Below are positions 26,671 to 35,646 of a stretch of 63,834 nucleotides of DNA, piece by piece. Each line of letters opens with the position of its first letter. Position 1 is the first letter of the stretch. Position numbers and translations under genes: made by a program. The stretch comes from Frigidibacter oleivorans (GTDB lineage: Bacteria > Pseudomonadota > Alphaproteobacteria > Rhodobacterales > Rhodobacteraceae). Where the stretch lies: the NCBI RefSeq assembly GCF_003993775.1, contig NZ_RJRZ01000020.1, positions 1 to 63,834 on the forward strand. The letters run 5' to 3'. The notes under the pieces are model-generated. The model was not told the origin of the DNA. It saw nothing but the letters and a program-made list of their open reading frames with translations, and did not search any database.

Positions 26671-29019
26671 ATGCCCTCGGACACCCCCTCAGCCAATCCG
26701 GCGGACCGCCGCTATCACAGCAGCCATTGGGGCTCCTTCTCGGCGGTGCGGGAGGCGGGCGAACTGCGGATCGAACCGCTGCCCGGCGATCCGTCGCCCT
26801 CGCCGCTCTTGTGGAACATCCCGGCCGCCCTCACCCACCCCGCGCGTCTGGCGCGGCCGATGGTCCGGCGGGGCTGGCTGGAGAACGGGCCCGGCCCCGA
26901 CGCGCGCCGGGGCGCCGACAGCTATGTCGAACTGCCGTGGGATCGCGCGCTTGACCTTGCCGCGACCGAACTGGCCCGGTTGGGCGGCGGAGCGGGCTGG
27001 ACGGCAGACGACGTGCCGGGCCGCCATGTTTTCGGCGGTTCTTACGGGTGGTCATCGGCCGGACGCTTTCACCACGCGCAAAGCCAGGTCCACCGGTTCC
27101 TGAACATGGCCTTCGGCGGCTATGTCGCCTCGTCCGAGTCCTACTCCAGCGCGGCGGGTTCCGTCATTCTGGACACGGTGGCGGGCAACTGGCGCCGCCT
27201 CTCGCGCGAGGGCCGCTGGTGGGAGCATCTGCGGGACCGGACCGAACTCGTGATCGCGTTCGGGGGGCTGCCCCTGCGCAATCTGGCCGTCAGCCCCGGC
27301 GGTATCTCCCGGCACGAGGCCGCCGGCTCGCTGCGGGCCGCCATCGCCCGGGGCGCCCGCTTCGTGTCGATCAGCCCGCTGGACGATGACTTCCCGGAAG
27401 ACTGCCCGGTGGACCGGCTGCGCCCGCGCCCGTCCACCGACGTGGCGCTGATGCTGGGGATGGCCCACCGCCTGATCCGCAGCGGCGCCGTCGACGAGGA
27501 TTATCTGCACCGCTACACCACCGGCTGGCTGGCCCTGCGGGCCTATGTCGAAGGCGAGAGCGACGGCATCCCCAAATCCCCCGACTGGGCGCAAGAGATC
27601 ACCGGCATCGCGGCGGACCGGATCGCGGCGCTGGCGGATCTGGCGGCGCGAAAGCGCACGGTCGTCACCGTCGCCTACGGGCTGCAGCGGGCGCAGAACG
27701 GGGAACAGCCGGTGTGGATGGCACTGGCGCTGTCCTGCATGCTGGGCGGCGGCGCGCGGGCGGGTTCCGGCTTCTCCTACGCGCTCGGCTCCATGGGGAA
27801 CCATGGCAAACCGCAGCTGGACGTGCCGACACCCACCTTGCCCCAAGGCACCAACCGCGCCGGCGAGGTCATACCGGTGGCGCGGATCGCCGATCTGCTG
27901 TTGAACCCCGGCGGCACCTACAGCTATCGCGGCGCGCCCCGGCGCTATGCCGACATCCGGCTGATCTATTGGGCCGGGGGCAACCCCTTTCACCACCACC
28001 AGCACCTCAGCCGGCTGCGCGAGGCGTTTTCCCGGCCGGACACGATCATCGTCCATGACAGCGTGGGCACCGCCACCACCGCCCATGCCGACATCATCTT
28101 CCCCGCCACCGTCACGGCCGAGCGGGACGATATCGGCGCCAGCGCGGGCGATCCCCTGCTGATCCCGATGCGCGGACTGGCGGAGCCCTTTGGCGAGGCC
28201 CGGGACGACTACAGCATCTTCTGCGAGCTGTCGGCACGGCTGGGGTGCCTGCAGGCCTTTTCCGAAGGCCGGTCGGCCGGGGAATGGCTGGACCATCTGT
28301 ATCAGGAGACGCGTGCGGCGCTGGCCGCGGCGGGTCATCCTGCGCCGCCGTTCGGCGACTTCTTCGCCGGCCCGCCCCTGGCCCTGCCGACCTCCGAGGC
28401 GCCCGGCATGATGGAGGCGTTTCACGCCGACCCCGCGGCCCATCCGCTTGCCACGCCCAGCGGCAGGATCGAACTGTTCTCCGCGAAGGTGGCCGCCAGC
28501 GGCCTGCCCGGACATGCCGCCTGGATCCCGCCCGACGAATGGCTGGGGGCGCCTCTGGCCCGCGTCCATGGGTTCCAGCTGATTGCCAATCAGCCCGCGG
28601 GCAAGCTGCACAGCCAGCTGGATTTCGGCCCCACCAGCATGGCCCGCAAGATCGGCGGGCGCGAGGTGGCGCGGATGAACGCCGCCGATGCCGAACGCCT
28701 GGGCATCGGCGAGGGCGACGTGATCCGCATCTGGAACGATCGCGGTGCCGTTCTGGCCATGGCGCGACCGTCGCCGGGGATCGCGCCCTCGGTCATCCAG
28801 CTGTCGACCGGCGCCTGGTATGCGCCGCGGCCTGTGCCCGGCATCGGGCTGGCCTGCGTGAACGGCAACCCGAACGCGCTGACGGCCGACAGGCCGGCCT
28901 CGGTCTTCAGCCAGGGCTGCGCGGGGCAACTGGCGCTGGTCTCGGTCGAGCGGCTGGCCGATGGGGATCCCGGGCCCGTTCCGCATGACCGGATCCTGCC
29001 CCGGCCGGACCGGAACTGA
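26671..29019 (+). CDS. Cytoplasmic molybdopterin oxidoreductase, DMSO/biotin-sulfoxide reductase type
   Basis: A 782-aa bis-MGD molybdoenzyme of the DMSO-reductase family. The region GGSYGWSSAG (about 122-131) carries the Tyr-x-Trp pair found in DMSO reductase, and SESYSS (155-160) gives the serine molybdenum ligand, predicted Ser159. The C-terminal cofactor-binding domain (QLIANQPAGKLHSQLD, then AWYAPR, NGNPNALTAD) is complete. No twin-arginine signal and no 4Fe-4S Cys motif is present at the N-terminus, so it is probably cytoplasmic and BisC-like. Likely reaction: reduction of a sulfoxide or N-oxide. GGAAGG lies 8 nt before the ATG. It opens the accessory region and is followed by a GntR regulator. 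Confidence 0.9.
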   Translation: MPSDTPSANPADRRYHSSHWGSFSAVREAGELRIEPLPGDPSPSPLLWNIPAALTHPARLARPMVRRGWLENGPGPDARRGADSYVELPWDRALDLAATELARLGGGAGWTADDVPGRHVFGGSYGWSSAGRFHHAQSQVHRFLNMAFGGYVASSESYSSAAGSVILDTVAGNWRRLSREGRWWEHLRDRTELVIAFGGLPLRNLAVSPGGISRHEAAGSLRAAIARGARFVSISPLDDDFPEDCPVDRLRPRPSTDVALMLGMAHRLIRSGAVDEDYLHRYTTGWLALRAYVEGESDGIPKSPDWAQEITGIAADRIAALADLAARKRTVVTVAYGLQRAQNGEQPVWMALALSCMLGGGARAGSGFSYALGSMGNHGKPQLDVPTPTLPQGTNRAGEVIPVARIADLLLNPGGTYSYRGAPRRYADIRLIYWAGGNPFHHHQHLSRLREAFSRPDTIIVHDSVGTATTAHADIIFPATVTAERDDIGASAGDPLLIPMRGLAEPFGEARDDYSIFCELSARLGCLQAFSEGRSAGEWLDHLYQETRAALAAAGHPAPPFGDFFAGPPLALPTSEAPGMMEAFHADPAAHPLATPSGRIELFSAKVAASGLPGHAAWIPPDEWLGAPLARVHGFQLIANQPAGKLHSQLDFGPTSMARKIGGREVARMNAADAERLGIGEGDVIRIWNDRGAVLAMARPSPGIAPSVIQLSTGAWYAPRPVPGIGLACVNGNPNALTADRPASVFSQGCAGQLALVSVERLADGDPGPVPHDRILPRPDRN

Positions 29020-29144
29020 GCCGGTGCGCCGTGGCTGATCGTCCCGACCCTGCTGGGCAAGGGGCGCGCGTTTCTGCTATGCAGGGTGCGGCGGACCCCG
29101 CGCGACACTGCGACCGGTTGGTGCCTGCACCCCGATCCCGAAAC

Positions 29145-29173
29145 TTGGATACAGCCGCGAACATGTGTATCCT
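29145..29173 (+). promoter_or_regulatory. Probable gntR promoter with an inverted repeat
   Basis: TTGGAT (29145-29150), a 17-nt spacer and TATCCT (29168-29173) precede the regulator gene. GGATACA (29147-29153) and TGTATCC (29166-29172) are exact inverse copies 12 nt apart that straddle the promoter and share TGTAT with the TTGTATACA sites. This suggests autoregulation. Two CAGGTAT copies follow at 29182 and 29197. Confidence 0.45.
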
Positions 29174-29204
29174 GTTGGCATCAGGTATTCGTTGAACAGG
29201 TATC

Positions 29205-29849
29205 ATGACAAAAATATCCAAAGCCCGCGACATCAGCCACACGGTGTATGAACAGGTGCGCGACGCCATCCACAGTGGCGAGTTCAGGGTGGGCGACCGG
29301 GTGACCGAGGTCGCTCTGGCCGAAAAGTTCGGCGTCTCGCGCACCCCGATCCGCGACGCGATCTCGAAGCTGGAGGCCGACGGGCTGCTGACGAACGTGC
29401 CGCGGCGCGGGCTGATCATCACCGATCTGAGCCATCAGCAGATCGGAGAGCTGTACATGATGCGCGAGGTGATGGAGGGCGCCGCCGCGCGGCTGGCCGC
29501 GCTGGCCGGCAGCGACGCCGAGATCACCACACTGCAGGATCTGGTGGCCACCGAGGCCGGTGCGATGGACGATCCGAACAGGCTGTCCGAGATCAACAAG
29601 CGGTTCCACCGGCTGCTGGCCCTCGCCGCACACAACCGCTATCTGCTGGCGGCGATCGAGCAGCTGTCGATCACCATGTCCCTGCTGCCCAGCCTGCTGG
29701 CAGAGGGCGGACGGGCGCAGACGGCGCACGAGCAGCACATCCAGATCGTCGAGGCGCTGCAGAAGCGCGACCCGGAAGCGGCCGAAAAGGCGATCCGTCA
29801 GCACATCCGCGCGTCGCACCAGCATCGCCTGCTTCTCGCCTCTGCGTGA
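29205..29849 (+). CDS. GntR-family transcriptional regulator (FCD/FadR subgroup)
   Basis: A 214-aa regulator. The N-terminal winged helix-turn-helix (about 10-75) has the GntR pattern VYEQVRDAIHSGEFRVGD, then LAEKFGVSRTPIRDAISKLE. The C-terminal all-helical FCD effector domain (about 85-205) has the metal/ligand positions in FHRLL and HEQHIQI. The family responds to small organic acids or amino-acid derivatives. It lies between the molybdoenzyme and the dipeptide-type transporter and ends at its own terminator, so it probably controls the surrounding catabolic genes through the TTGTATACA sites. The effector is unknown. Confidence 0.92.
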   Translation: MTKISKARDISHTVYEQVRDAIHSGEFRVGDRVTEVALAEKFGVSRTPIRDAISKLEADGLLTNVPRRGLIITDLSHQQIGELYMMREVMEGAAARLAALAGSDAEITTLQDLVATEAGAMDDPNRLSEINKRFHRLLALAAHNRYLLAAIEQLSITMSLLPSLLAEGGRAQTAHEQHIQIVEALQKRDPEAAEKAIRQHIRASHQHRLLLASA

Positions 29850-30143
29850 TTCCAGCGCAGACGGGCAGCGCCGGTTTTGTGGGCGCGGGGCGGGGTTGCT
29901 GCCCTGCAAAGCGGCGACCACCCCGACATGATCCGATCGGGCTTCCTTCCGATATTCCTCCCGCCGGGGTCCTTCCGGCGGGCTTTTCTTTTACTTTCAG
30001 TGCCCTGCCGACACCGGCACTGTCCACCCGCAGCAGAGAACACCTGTTCTTATGCGCAAACAAAATAAAACAGTTGCATACTTCGGTTGGACCGTGATCC
30101 GATGAAGCAGTTGCAACAAAAATACGAACAACAGGGAAAAGCC
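29850..30143. other. Intergenic region before the peptide transporter operon
   Basis: 294 bp holding the gntR terminator and a lower-GC stretch (30041-30110). TTGCATAC at 30074-30081 differs from the TTGTATACA operator at two of nine positions and may be a weaker site. No clear -35/-10 pair was found, so the transporter promoter is not called. Confidence 0.5.
29960..29992 (+). terminator. rho-independent terminator of gntR
   Basis: CCCGCCGG, a 7-nt loop and CCGGCGGG form a perfect 8-bp stem followed by CTTTTCTTTTAC. It lies 110 nt after the gntR stop. Confidence 0.85.
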
Positions 30144-31754
30144 ATGAACCTCGAAAGACGTCACGTTCTGGGCGGCCTCGGAACGCTCTTCCTTCCGACC
30201 GGGCTGCTGTCGATTGCCCCCGCCTTTGCCGCCGAACGCGACGGCACGCTGACGATCGGCATGTCGACCGAAAGCTCGTCGATGGACCCGCACTGGCACA
30301 TCCAGACGGCCAACAGCTCGGTGTCGCAGCACATCTTCGACCGGATCGTCCATATGGACGAAAACCAGCTTGAAGTGCCGGGCCTGGCCGAGAGCTGGCG
30401 CAACGTGGACGGCAATGTCTGGGAGTTCACGCTGCGGGAGGGCGCCACCTTCCACAACGGCGACCCGGTGACGGTCGAGGATCTGATCTTCAGCTACGCC
30501 CGCGCCAGCGATGTTCCGGGCGCCATCTTCAACCTGCGGGCCTATCTGGGCGACAAGACCTTCGAGAAGGCCGACGACCGCACGCTGCGTGTCATCACCG
30601 AGTTCGCTAACCCCATCGTGCCGCGCGAACTGGCCACGACGGCCATCATCTCGAAGAAGGTCGGCGAGACGGCCCTTCCCGAGGACTACAACTCCGGCAA
30701 GGCCTGCATCGGCTCGGGTCCCTACAAGTTCAGCCAGTATATCCCCGGCCAGGTGATCGAGGTCGAGCGCAACGATGCCTATTGGGGCGACAAGCCGGAC
30801 TGGAGCCGCGTCGTCTTCCGTCCGATCCCCACGGGTGGCTCGCGGGTGGCGGCGCTGCGGTCGGGCGATGTCTCGGTGATCGATTCCGTGCCGCCTTCGG
30901 ATGTCGAGGGCCTGGAAAAGGACGCCGGGATCACGCTGGGCCGGGGCACCGCCAACCGGATGATCTTCCTGTCCTTCGATCACGGCCGCGATGTGTCGCC
31001 CTATGCGACGGCCAAGGACGGCAGCGAAATTCCGAACCCGTTCAAGAACCAGCTGGTGCGCGATGCCTTCGATCTGGCCATCGACAAGAAGGCCATTGCC
31101 GAACGCATCCTGTCGGGCAACGGCGCGCCGGCCGAACAACTCGTTCCCGCCGGAATCTTCGGCAACAACCCCGATATCGAGCTGCGGGACGCCGATACCG
31201 CCCGGGCCAAGGAGATGCTGGCCGAGGCTGGTTATCCCGACGGCTTCAAGCTGACGATGCACGGGCCGAACGACCGCTTCATTCGGGACACCGCCGTCTT
31301 GCAGGCCGCGGCGCAGATGCTGGCCCGGATCGGCATTGCCGTGGATGTCGATGCCATGCCCGCGAACATCTTCTACAAGCGCGCCAGCGGCGGCGACGGC
31401 GGCGTGCCCGAGTTCACCTTCTTTCTCGTCGGCTATGGCGCCGCCACCGGCGAGGTCTCGGGCATCCTGCGCAACCTGATCCACACCTATGACGATGTCA
31501 CCGGCCTGGGATCGAACAATCGCGGCCGCTATTCCAACCCCGAGATCGACAGGCTGATCGAGGAGGGGATGGCCACGGTCGACGACGCCCGGCGCGAGGA
31601 GATCTATCAGCAGGCCTGCGCCATGGCGGTGGCCGACGTGGCGGTGATCCCGCTTTACTACCCGATCAGCGTCTGGGGCATGGAAAGCTCGATCCAGTTC
31701 GCCGGCCGCTCGGACGAACGCACGCTGGCCATGGACTTCCACCCCGCAGGCTGA
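30144..31754 (+). CDS. Peptide-type ABC transporter, substrate-binding protein (family 5)
   Basis: A 536-aa periplasmic binding protein of the dipeptide/oligopeptide/nickel family (SBP_bac_5). The N-terminus ERRHVLGGLG followed by a hydrophobic run and AFA-AERDG looks like a twin-arginine or Sec signal cleaved near residue 29. Family features include LAESWRNVDGNVWEFTLREGATFHNGDPV (about 70-98, in two parts) and the FDLAIDKKAIAERIL segment. The ligand may be a peptide, glutathione or another small amide. AGGGAAAA lies 5 nt before the ATG at 30144; upstream in-frame codons lack this. It is the first gene of a four-gene importer operon. Confidence 0.92.
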   Translation: MNLERRHVLGGLGTLFLPTGLLSIAPAFAAERDGTLTIGMSTESSSMDPHWHIQTANSSVSQHIFDRIVHMDENQLEVPGLAESWRNVDGNVWEFTLREGATFHNGDPVTVEDLIFSYARASDVPGAIFNLRAYLGDKTFEKADDRTLRVITEFANPIVPRELATTAIISKKVGETALPEDYNSGKACIGSGPYKFSQYIPGQVIEVERNDAYWGDKPDWSRVVFRPIPTGGSRVAALRSGDVSVIDSVPPSDVEGLEKDAGITLGRGTANRMIFLSFDHGRDVSPYATAKDGSEIPNPFKNQLVRDAFDLAIDKKAIAERILSGNGAPAEQLVPAGIFGNNPDIELRDADTARAKEMLAEAGYPDGFKLTMHGPNDRFIRDTAVLQAAAQMLARIGIAVDVDAMPANIFYKRASGGDGGVPEFTFFLVGYGAATGEVSGILRNLIHTYDDVTGLGSNNRGRYSNPEIDRLIEEGMATVDDARREEIYQQACAMAVADVAVIPLYYPISVWGMESSIQFAGRSDERTLAMDFHPAG

Positions 31755-31814
31755 CGGTCAGGCCCATTCCGCGGCCGGGCCCTGCCCGGCTGCGCCCCAC
31801 CTCCGGAGCCACCA

Positions 31815-32795
31815 ATGTTCGCTTCCATCCTTCAGCGGATCGGGCAGGCCGTGTTCGTCATGTTCTGCATGACCATCGTGATCTTCATCGGCATGAACCT
31901 GATCGGCAATCCGATCGACCTGCTGATCTCGCCCAGCGCCACCCCGGCCGAACGCACGCGGCTGATCGCCGAATTCGGCCTGGATCAGCCGATCTGGGTC
32001 CAGTACTGGCGCTTTCTGGTCGGGCTGGTGCAGCTCGATCTGGGCACGAGCTACATCTTCAACGAACCCGCCCTGCGGGTGATCATGCAGCGTTTCCCGG
32101 CAACGATGGAGCTGGCGCTGGCGGCGACGTTCCTGTCGGTGCTGATCGGCGTGCCTCTGGGTCTTTATGCGGGCCTGCGCCCCTATTCGCCCGTTTCCCG
32201 CATCATCATGACGGGCAGCATCCTGGGCTTTTCGCTGCCCACCTTCTGGGTGGGGATGATGCTCATCCTGGCCTTCTCGGTGCAGCTCGGCTGGCTTCCC
32301 TCGGGCGGCCGGGGCGAGACGGTCAGGGTTCTGGGGGTGCAGTGGTCGTTCCTGACGCTGGACGGCCTGTCCCACATGCTGCTGCCCGCGCTGAACCTCG
32401 CGCTGTTCAAGGCCTCGCTGATCCTGCGGCTGACGCGGGCCGGCGTGGCCGAGGTCCTGCCGCAGGATTACGTCCGGCTGGCCCATGCCAAGGGGCTGAG
32501 CGCGCGCCGCGTGGTCTTCGTGCATGTCCTGAAGAACGTGATGATCCCGGTGGTGACCGTGGTCGGGCTGGAATTCGGCTCTGTCATCGCCTTCTCGGTC
32601 GTCACCGAGACGATCTTTGCCTGGCCCGGCATGGGCAAGCTGATCATCGATTCGATCAACAACCTCGATCGGCCCATCATCGTCGCTTACCTCATGATCA
32701 TCGTGCTGCTGTTCGTCACGATCAATCTGGTGGTGGACATCCTCTACACCGTTCTGGACCCGCGGGTTCAGTTCTCCAAAGCACGGACCAGCTGA
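31815..32795 (+). CDS. Peptide-type ABC transporter permease (DppB/GsiC-like)
   Basis: A 326-aa inner-membrane permease with about six membrane segments. It carries the BPD-transport EAA loop (RLAHAKGLSARRVVFVHVLKN, in the region 222-242) and FAWPGMGKLIIDSI. The N-terminal part (ILQRIGQAVFVMF, then FGLDQPIWVQYWRFL) is typical of DppB-type subunits. It is 60 bp downstream of the binding-protein gene with CCGGAG upstream, and its stop shares one base with the next start (TGATG). Confidence 0.94.
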   Translation: MFASILQRIGQAVFVMFCMTIVIFIGMNLIGNPIDLLISPSATPAERTRLIAEFGLDQPIWVQYWRFLVGLVQLDLGTSYIFNEPALRVIMQRFPATMELALAATFLSVLIGVPLGLYAGLRPYSPVSRIIMTGSILGFSLPTFWVGMMLILAFSVQLGWLPSGGRGETVRVLGVQWSFLTLDGLSHMLLPALNLALFKASLILRLTRAGVAEVLPQDYVRLAHAKGLSARRVVFVHVLKNVMIPVVTVVGLEFGSVIAFSVVTETIFAWPGMGKLIIDSINNLDRPIIVAYLMIIVLLFVTINLVVDILYTVLDPRVQFSKARTS

Positions 32796-33715
32796 TGCCC
32801 GTCGATCTTGCAGACCCCTTCGCACGCGAGGCCGAAGAGACCGCGCGACCGCTGCGCAGCTTCCTGCGGTCATACTTCCAGTCCCCGGGCGGGACATTCG
32901 GGCTGATCCTGCTGGTGCTGATCGTGCTGTCGGCGGTCTTCGCGCCGCTGCTCTCGTTCCAGAACCCCTATGACCTGCTGCAACTGGACATCATGGACGG
33001 CCAGTTGCCCCCGGGCGAGGTCTCGGCCGCCTATGGCTTCCCCTATCTGCTGGGCACCGACGATCAGGGCCGCGACATGTATTCGGCCATCCTCTATGGC
33101 CTGCGCATCTCGCTTGGGGTGGGCATCATCTCGGCCACGACGGCCGCGGTCATCGGTGCCACGTTGGGCCTGATCGCCGCCTACCGGGGCGGCCGCGTGG
33201 AAAGCGTGATCATGCGGCTGGTGGATTTCCAGCTGTCCTTTCCCACGATCCTGATCGCGCTGATGATCCTGGCGATCCTTGGCAAGGGCGTGGCCAATGT
33301 CATCCTGGCGCTGGTTCTGGTCGAGTGGGCCACCTTCGCGCGCACCGCCCGCGGGGTGGGCCTTGTCGAAAGCCGCAAGGAATATATCGAGGCCAGTCGT
33401 GTCCTGGGCGTGCCCGCCTGGCGCATCATGCTGCGGCACCTGCTGCCGAACTGCATTCCGCCCCTGATCGTCATCGCCACGGTGCAGGTCGCGCGCGCCA
33501 TCTCGCTGGAGGCCACGCTGTCATTCCTCGGGGTCGGCGTGCCGATCACCGAACCCAGCCTCGGCCTGCTGATCTCCAACGGCTACCAATACATGTTCTC
33601 GGGGATGTACTGGATGAGCGTCTTTCCCGGCCTGTCGCTGCTGGTGACGATCGTGGCGATCAATCTGGTGGGCGACCGCCTGCGCGATGTCCTGAACCCG
33701 CGGAAGGACACCTGA
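32795..33715 (+). CDS. Peptide-type ABC transporter permease (DppC/GsiD-like)
   Basis: A 306-aa permease of the DppC group. It has an N-terminal cytoplasmic arm, the HPFGTDxxGRD-like segment (YLLGTDDQGRDMYSA, about 86-100), about six membrane helices and the EAA loop EASRVLGVPAWRIMLRHLLPN. It pairs with the preceding DppB-like permease to form the channel. One-base overlaps at both ends (TGATG) indicate translational coupling in the operon. Confidence 0.94.
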   Translation: MPVDLADPFAREAEETARPLRSFLRSYFQSPGGTFGLILLVLIVLSAVFAPLLSFQNPYDLLQLDIMDGQLPPGEVSAAYGFPYLLGTDDQGRDMYSAILYGLRISLGVGIISATTAAVIGATLGLIAAYRGGRVESVIMRLVDFQLSFPTILIALMILAILGKGVANVILALVLVEWATFARTARGVGLVESRKEYIEASRVLGVPAWRIMLRHLLPNCIPPLIVIATVQVARAISLEATLSFLGVGVPITEPSLGLLISNGYQYMFSGMYWMSVFPGLSLLVTIVAINLVGDRLRDVLNPRKDT

Positions 33716-35598
33716 TGCATCTTGAAACCGTGCACAGCGACACGGCCGAGGCTGTTCACCCGCTGCTGTCGGTGCGGGATCTGACGACCTCGTTCCGGAC
33801 GGCGGATGGCTGGAACCCCGTGGTGCGGACGGTCAGCTTCGACATCCGGCCGCAGGAAACCCTGGCCGTGGTCGGCGAAAGCGGATCGGGGAAAAGCGTC
33901 ACCGCGCTGTCGATCATGCGGCTTCTGAATCCGCGCACCTCGCGCATCGAAGGCGAGATCCGCTTCGACGGCACCGCCCTGACCGGCCTGCCGGACGCCC
34001 GCATGCGGCGCACCCGCGGCTCGGAGATCTCGATGATCTTTCAGGATGCCAGCCTGAACCCGGTCTACACGGTGGGGTTTCAGCTGACCGAAGTGCTGCG
34101 GCTGAAGCGGGGGATGACCCAGGCCGATGCCCTGCGCGAAGCCGTCAACCTGCTGGAGAAGGTGCGGATTCCGGCGGCGGAGAGACGGCTTGCCAGCTAT
34201 CCGCACGAGCTGTCGGGCGGGATGCGACAGCGGGTGGCGATCGCCATGGCGCTGGCCTGCAAGCCGCGGCTGCTGATCGCGGACGAGCCGACGACGGCGC
34301 TGGATGTGACGATCCAGGCGCAGATCATCGAACTGATCAAGGTCCTGCAGGACGAAGAGCGGATGTCGGTCATTTTCATCACCCATGACATGGGTGTGGT
34401 GGCCGAGGTCGCGGACCGCACCGCCGTGATGTTCCGTGGCGACCTGATCGAGACCGGTCCCACCGAGGCGGTCTTCGCCCGCCCGCGCGAGCCTTATACC
34501 AAGGCGCTCCTCGCCTCGATCCCCCGGCTGGGGTCGATGAACGGAACCGACGCGCCGCAGCCGTTCCGCCTGATCGACCACCGGACAGGAGAGCCCCTGG
34601 ACGCCCCCGTGGCGCCGCTGCCGCCCGCCCCGGCAGACGCGAAGCCGCTGCTGCAGGTCGACAGGCTTTCGCTGCGCTTCGACGTGCGCGGCGGGTATTT
34701 CAACCGGCTGGCGGGGCGGGTTCATGCGGTCGAGGATGTGTCCTTCCGCATCGCTCCGGGCGAAACCCTGTCGCTCGTCGGCGAGAGCGGCTCTGGCAAG
34801 AGCACCACGGCGCGGGCGATCATGGGCCTGAACCGCATGGATGGCGGCCAGATCCGGCTGGGCGACGTGCTGGCCGCGGGCCGGAACGCCGCCCCGCGCA
34901 GCGTGCTGTGCCGCCGGCAGCAGATGATCTTCCAGGACCCCTTCGCCAGCCTCGATCCGCGCTTTCGCGTCGGGGATCTGCTGGCAGAGCCGCTGCGCGT
35001 GCATCTGAAACTGTCCGGCCAGGAGATCGGACAGAAGGTCGCGGCCCTGCTGCGGGCGGTCGGGCTGAACCCCGAGATGGCGCACCGCTATCCGCACCAG
35101 TTCTCGGGCGGACAGCGCCAGCGGATTGCCATAGCCCGCGCGCTGGCGCTGGACCCGCAGCTTGTGGTGGCGGACGAGGCGGTGTCGGCGCTCGACGTGT
35201 CGGTGAAGGCGCAGGTCATCAACCTGCTGATGGACATCCAGCGCGCGCGGCAGCTGTCCTATCTGTTCATCAGCCATGACATGGCGGTCGTCGAACGGAT
35301 CAGCCACAGGGTGGCGGTGATGTATCTGGGCCGGATCGTCGAGATCGGCCCGCGCCGGTCCGTGTTCGAACATCCCACGCACCCCTACACCCGCCAGCTG
35401 ATGGCCGCGGCGCCGGTGCCGGACACCGCACGCCGGCATCTGCGGCGCGGACTGGTCGCGGAAGAGATCCGCACGCCGATCCGGCGCCCGGATTACGTTC
35501 CCGCCCCGACCCGCATGATCGAAGTCGCCCCGGACCACTTCGTCCTGGACCTGCCGGATCACGTGCCTGCCGGGCTGCAGCCCGGTGCCGGCGCCTGA
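33715..35598 (+). CDS. Fused double-ATPase subunit of the peptide-type ABC importer
   Basis: A 627-aa protein with two complete ABC ATPase domains in tandem, equivalent to a DppD-DppF fusion and arranged like GsiA of the glutathione importer. Domain 1 (about 15-275) has Walker A GESGSGKS, signature LSGGMRQR and Walker [13 protein letters not shown]. Domain 2 (about 310-590) has [16 protein letters not shown] and [12 protein letters not shown]. Each domain carries the C-terminal peptide-transporter extension. It energises import by the two upstream permeases. The start overlaps the upstream stop (TGATG). Confidence 0.94.
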   Translation: MHLETVHSDTAEAVHPLLSVRDLTTSFRTADGWNPVVRTVSFDIRPQETLAVVGESGSGKSVTALSIMRLLNPRTSRIEGEIRFDGTALTGLPDARMRRTRGSEISMIFQDASLNPVYTVGFQLTEVLRLKRGMTQADALREAVNLLEKVRIPAAERRLASYPHELSGGMRQRVAIAMALACKPRLLIADEPTTALDVTIQAQIIELIKVLQDEERMSVIFITHDMGVVAEVADRTAVMFRGDLIETGPTEAVFARPREPYTKALLASIPRLGSMNGTDAPQPFRLIDHRTGEPLDAPVAPLPPAPADAKPLLQVDRLSLRFDVRGGYFNRLAGRVHAVEDVSFRIAPGETLSLVGESGSGKSTTARAIMGLNRMDGGQIRLGDVLAAGRNAAPRSVLCRRQQMIFQDPFASLDPRFRVGDLLAEPLRVHLKLSGQEIGQKVAALLRAVGLNPEMAHRYPHQFSGGQRQRIAIARALALDPQLVVADEAVSALDVSVKAQVINLLMDIQRARQLSYLFISHDMAVVERISHRVAVMYLGRIVEIGPRRSVFEHPTHPYTRQLMAAAPVPDTARRHLRRGLVAEEIRTPIRRPDYVPAPTRMIEVAPDHFVLDLPDHVPAGLQPGAGA

Positions 35599-35646
35599 AC
35601 CGCGACATCCTCCCGACCCGGGACACAAGAGAAGCAAGAGACGCCG

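Noticed and set aside
25376-29019. A selenocysteine molybdoenzyme served by the adjacent selD
   Set aside because: The molybdenum ligand position reads as serine (SYSS), and the reading frame has no in-frame UGA that would need decoding.
30087-30143. TTG (30087) or ATG (30102) as the start of the peptide-binding protein
   Set aside because: They add a Gln/Lys-rich leader before the signal peptide and lack a ribosome binding site like the AGGGAAAA before 30144.
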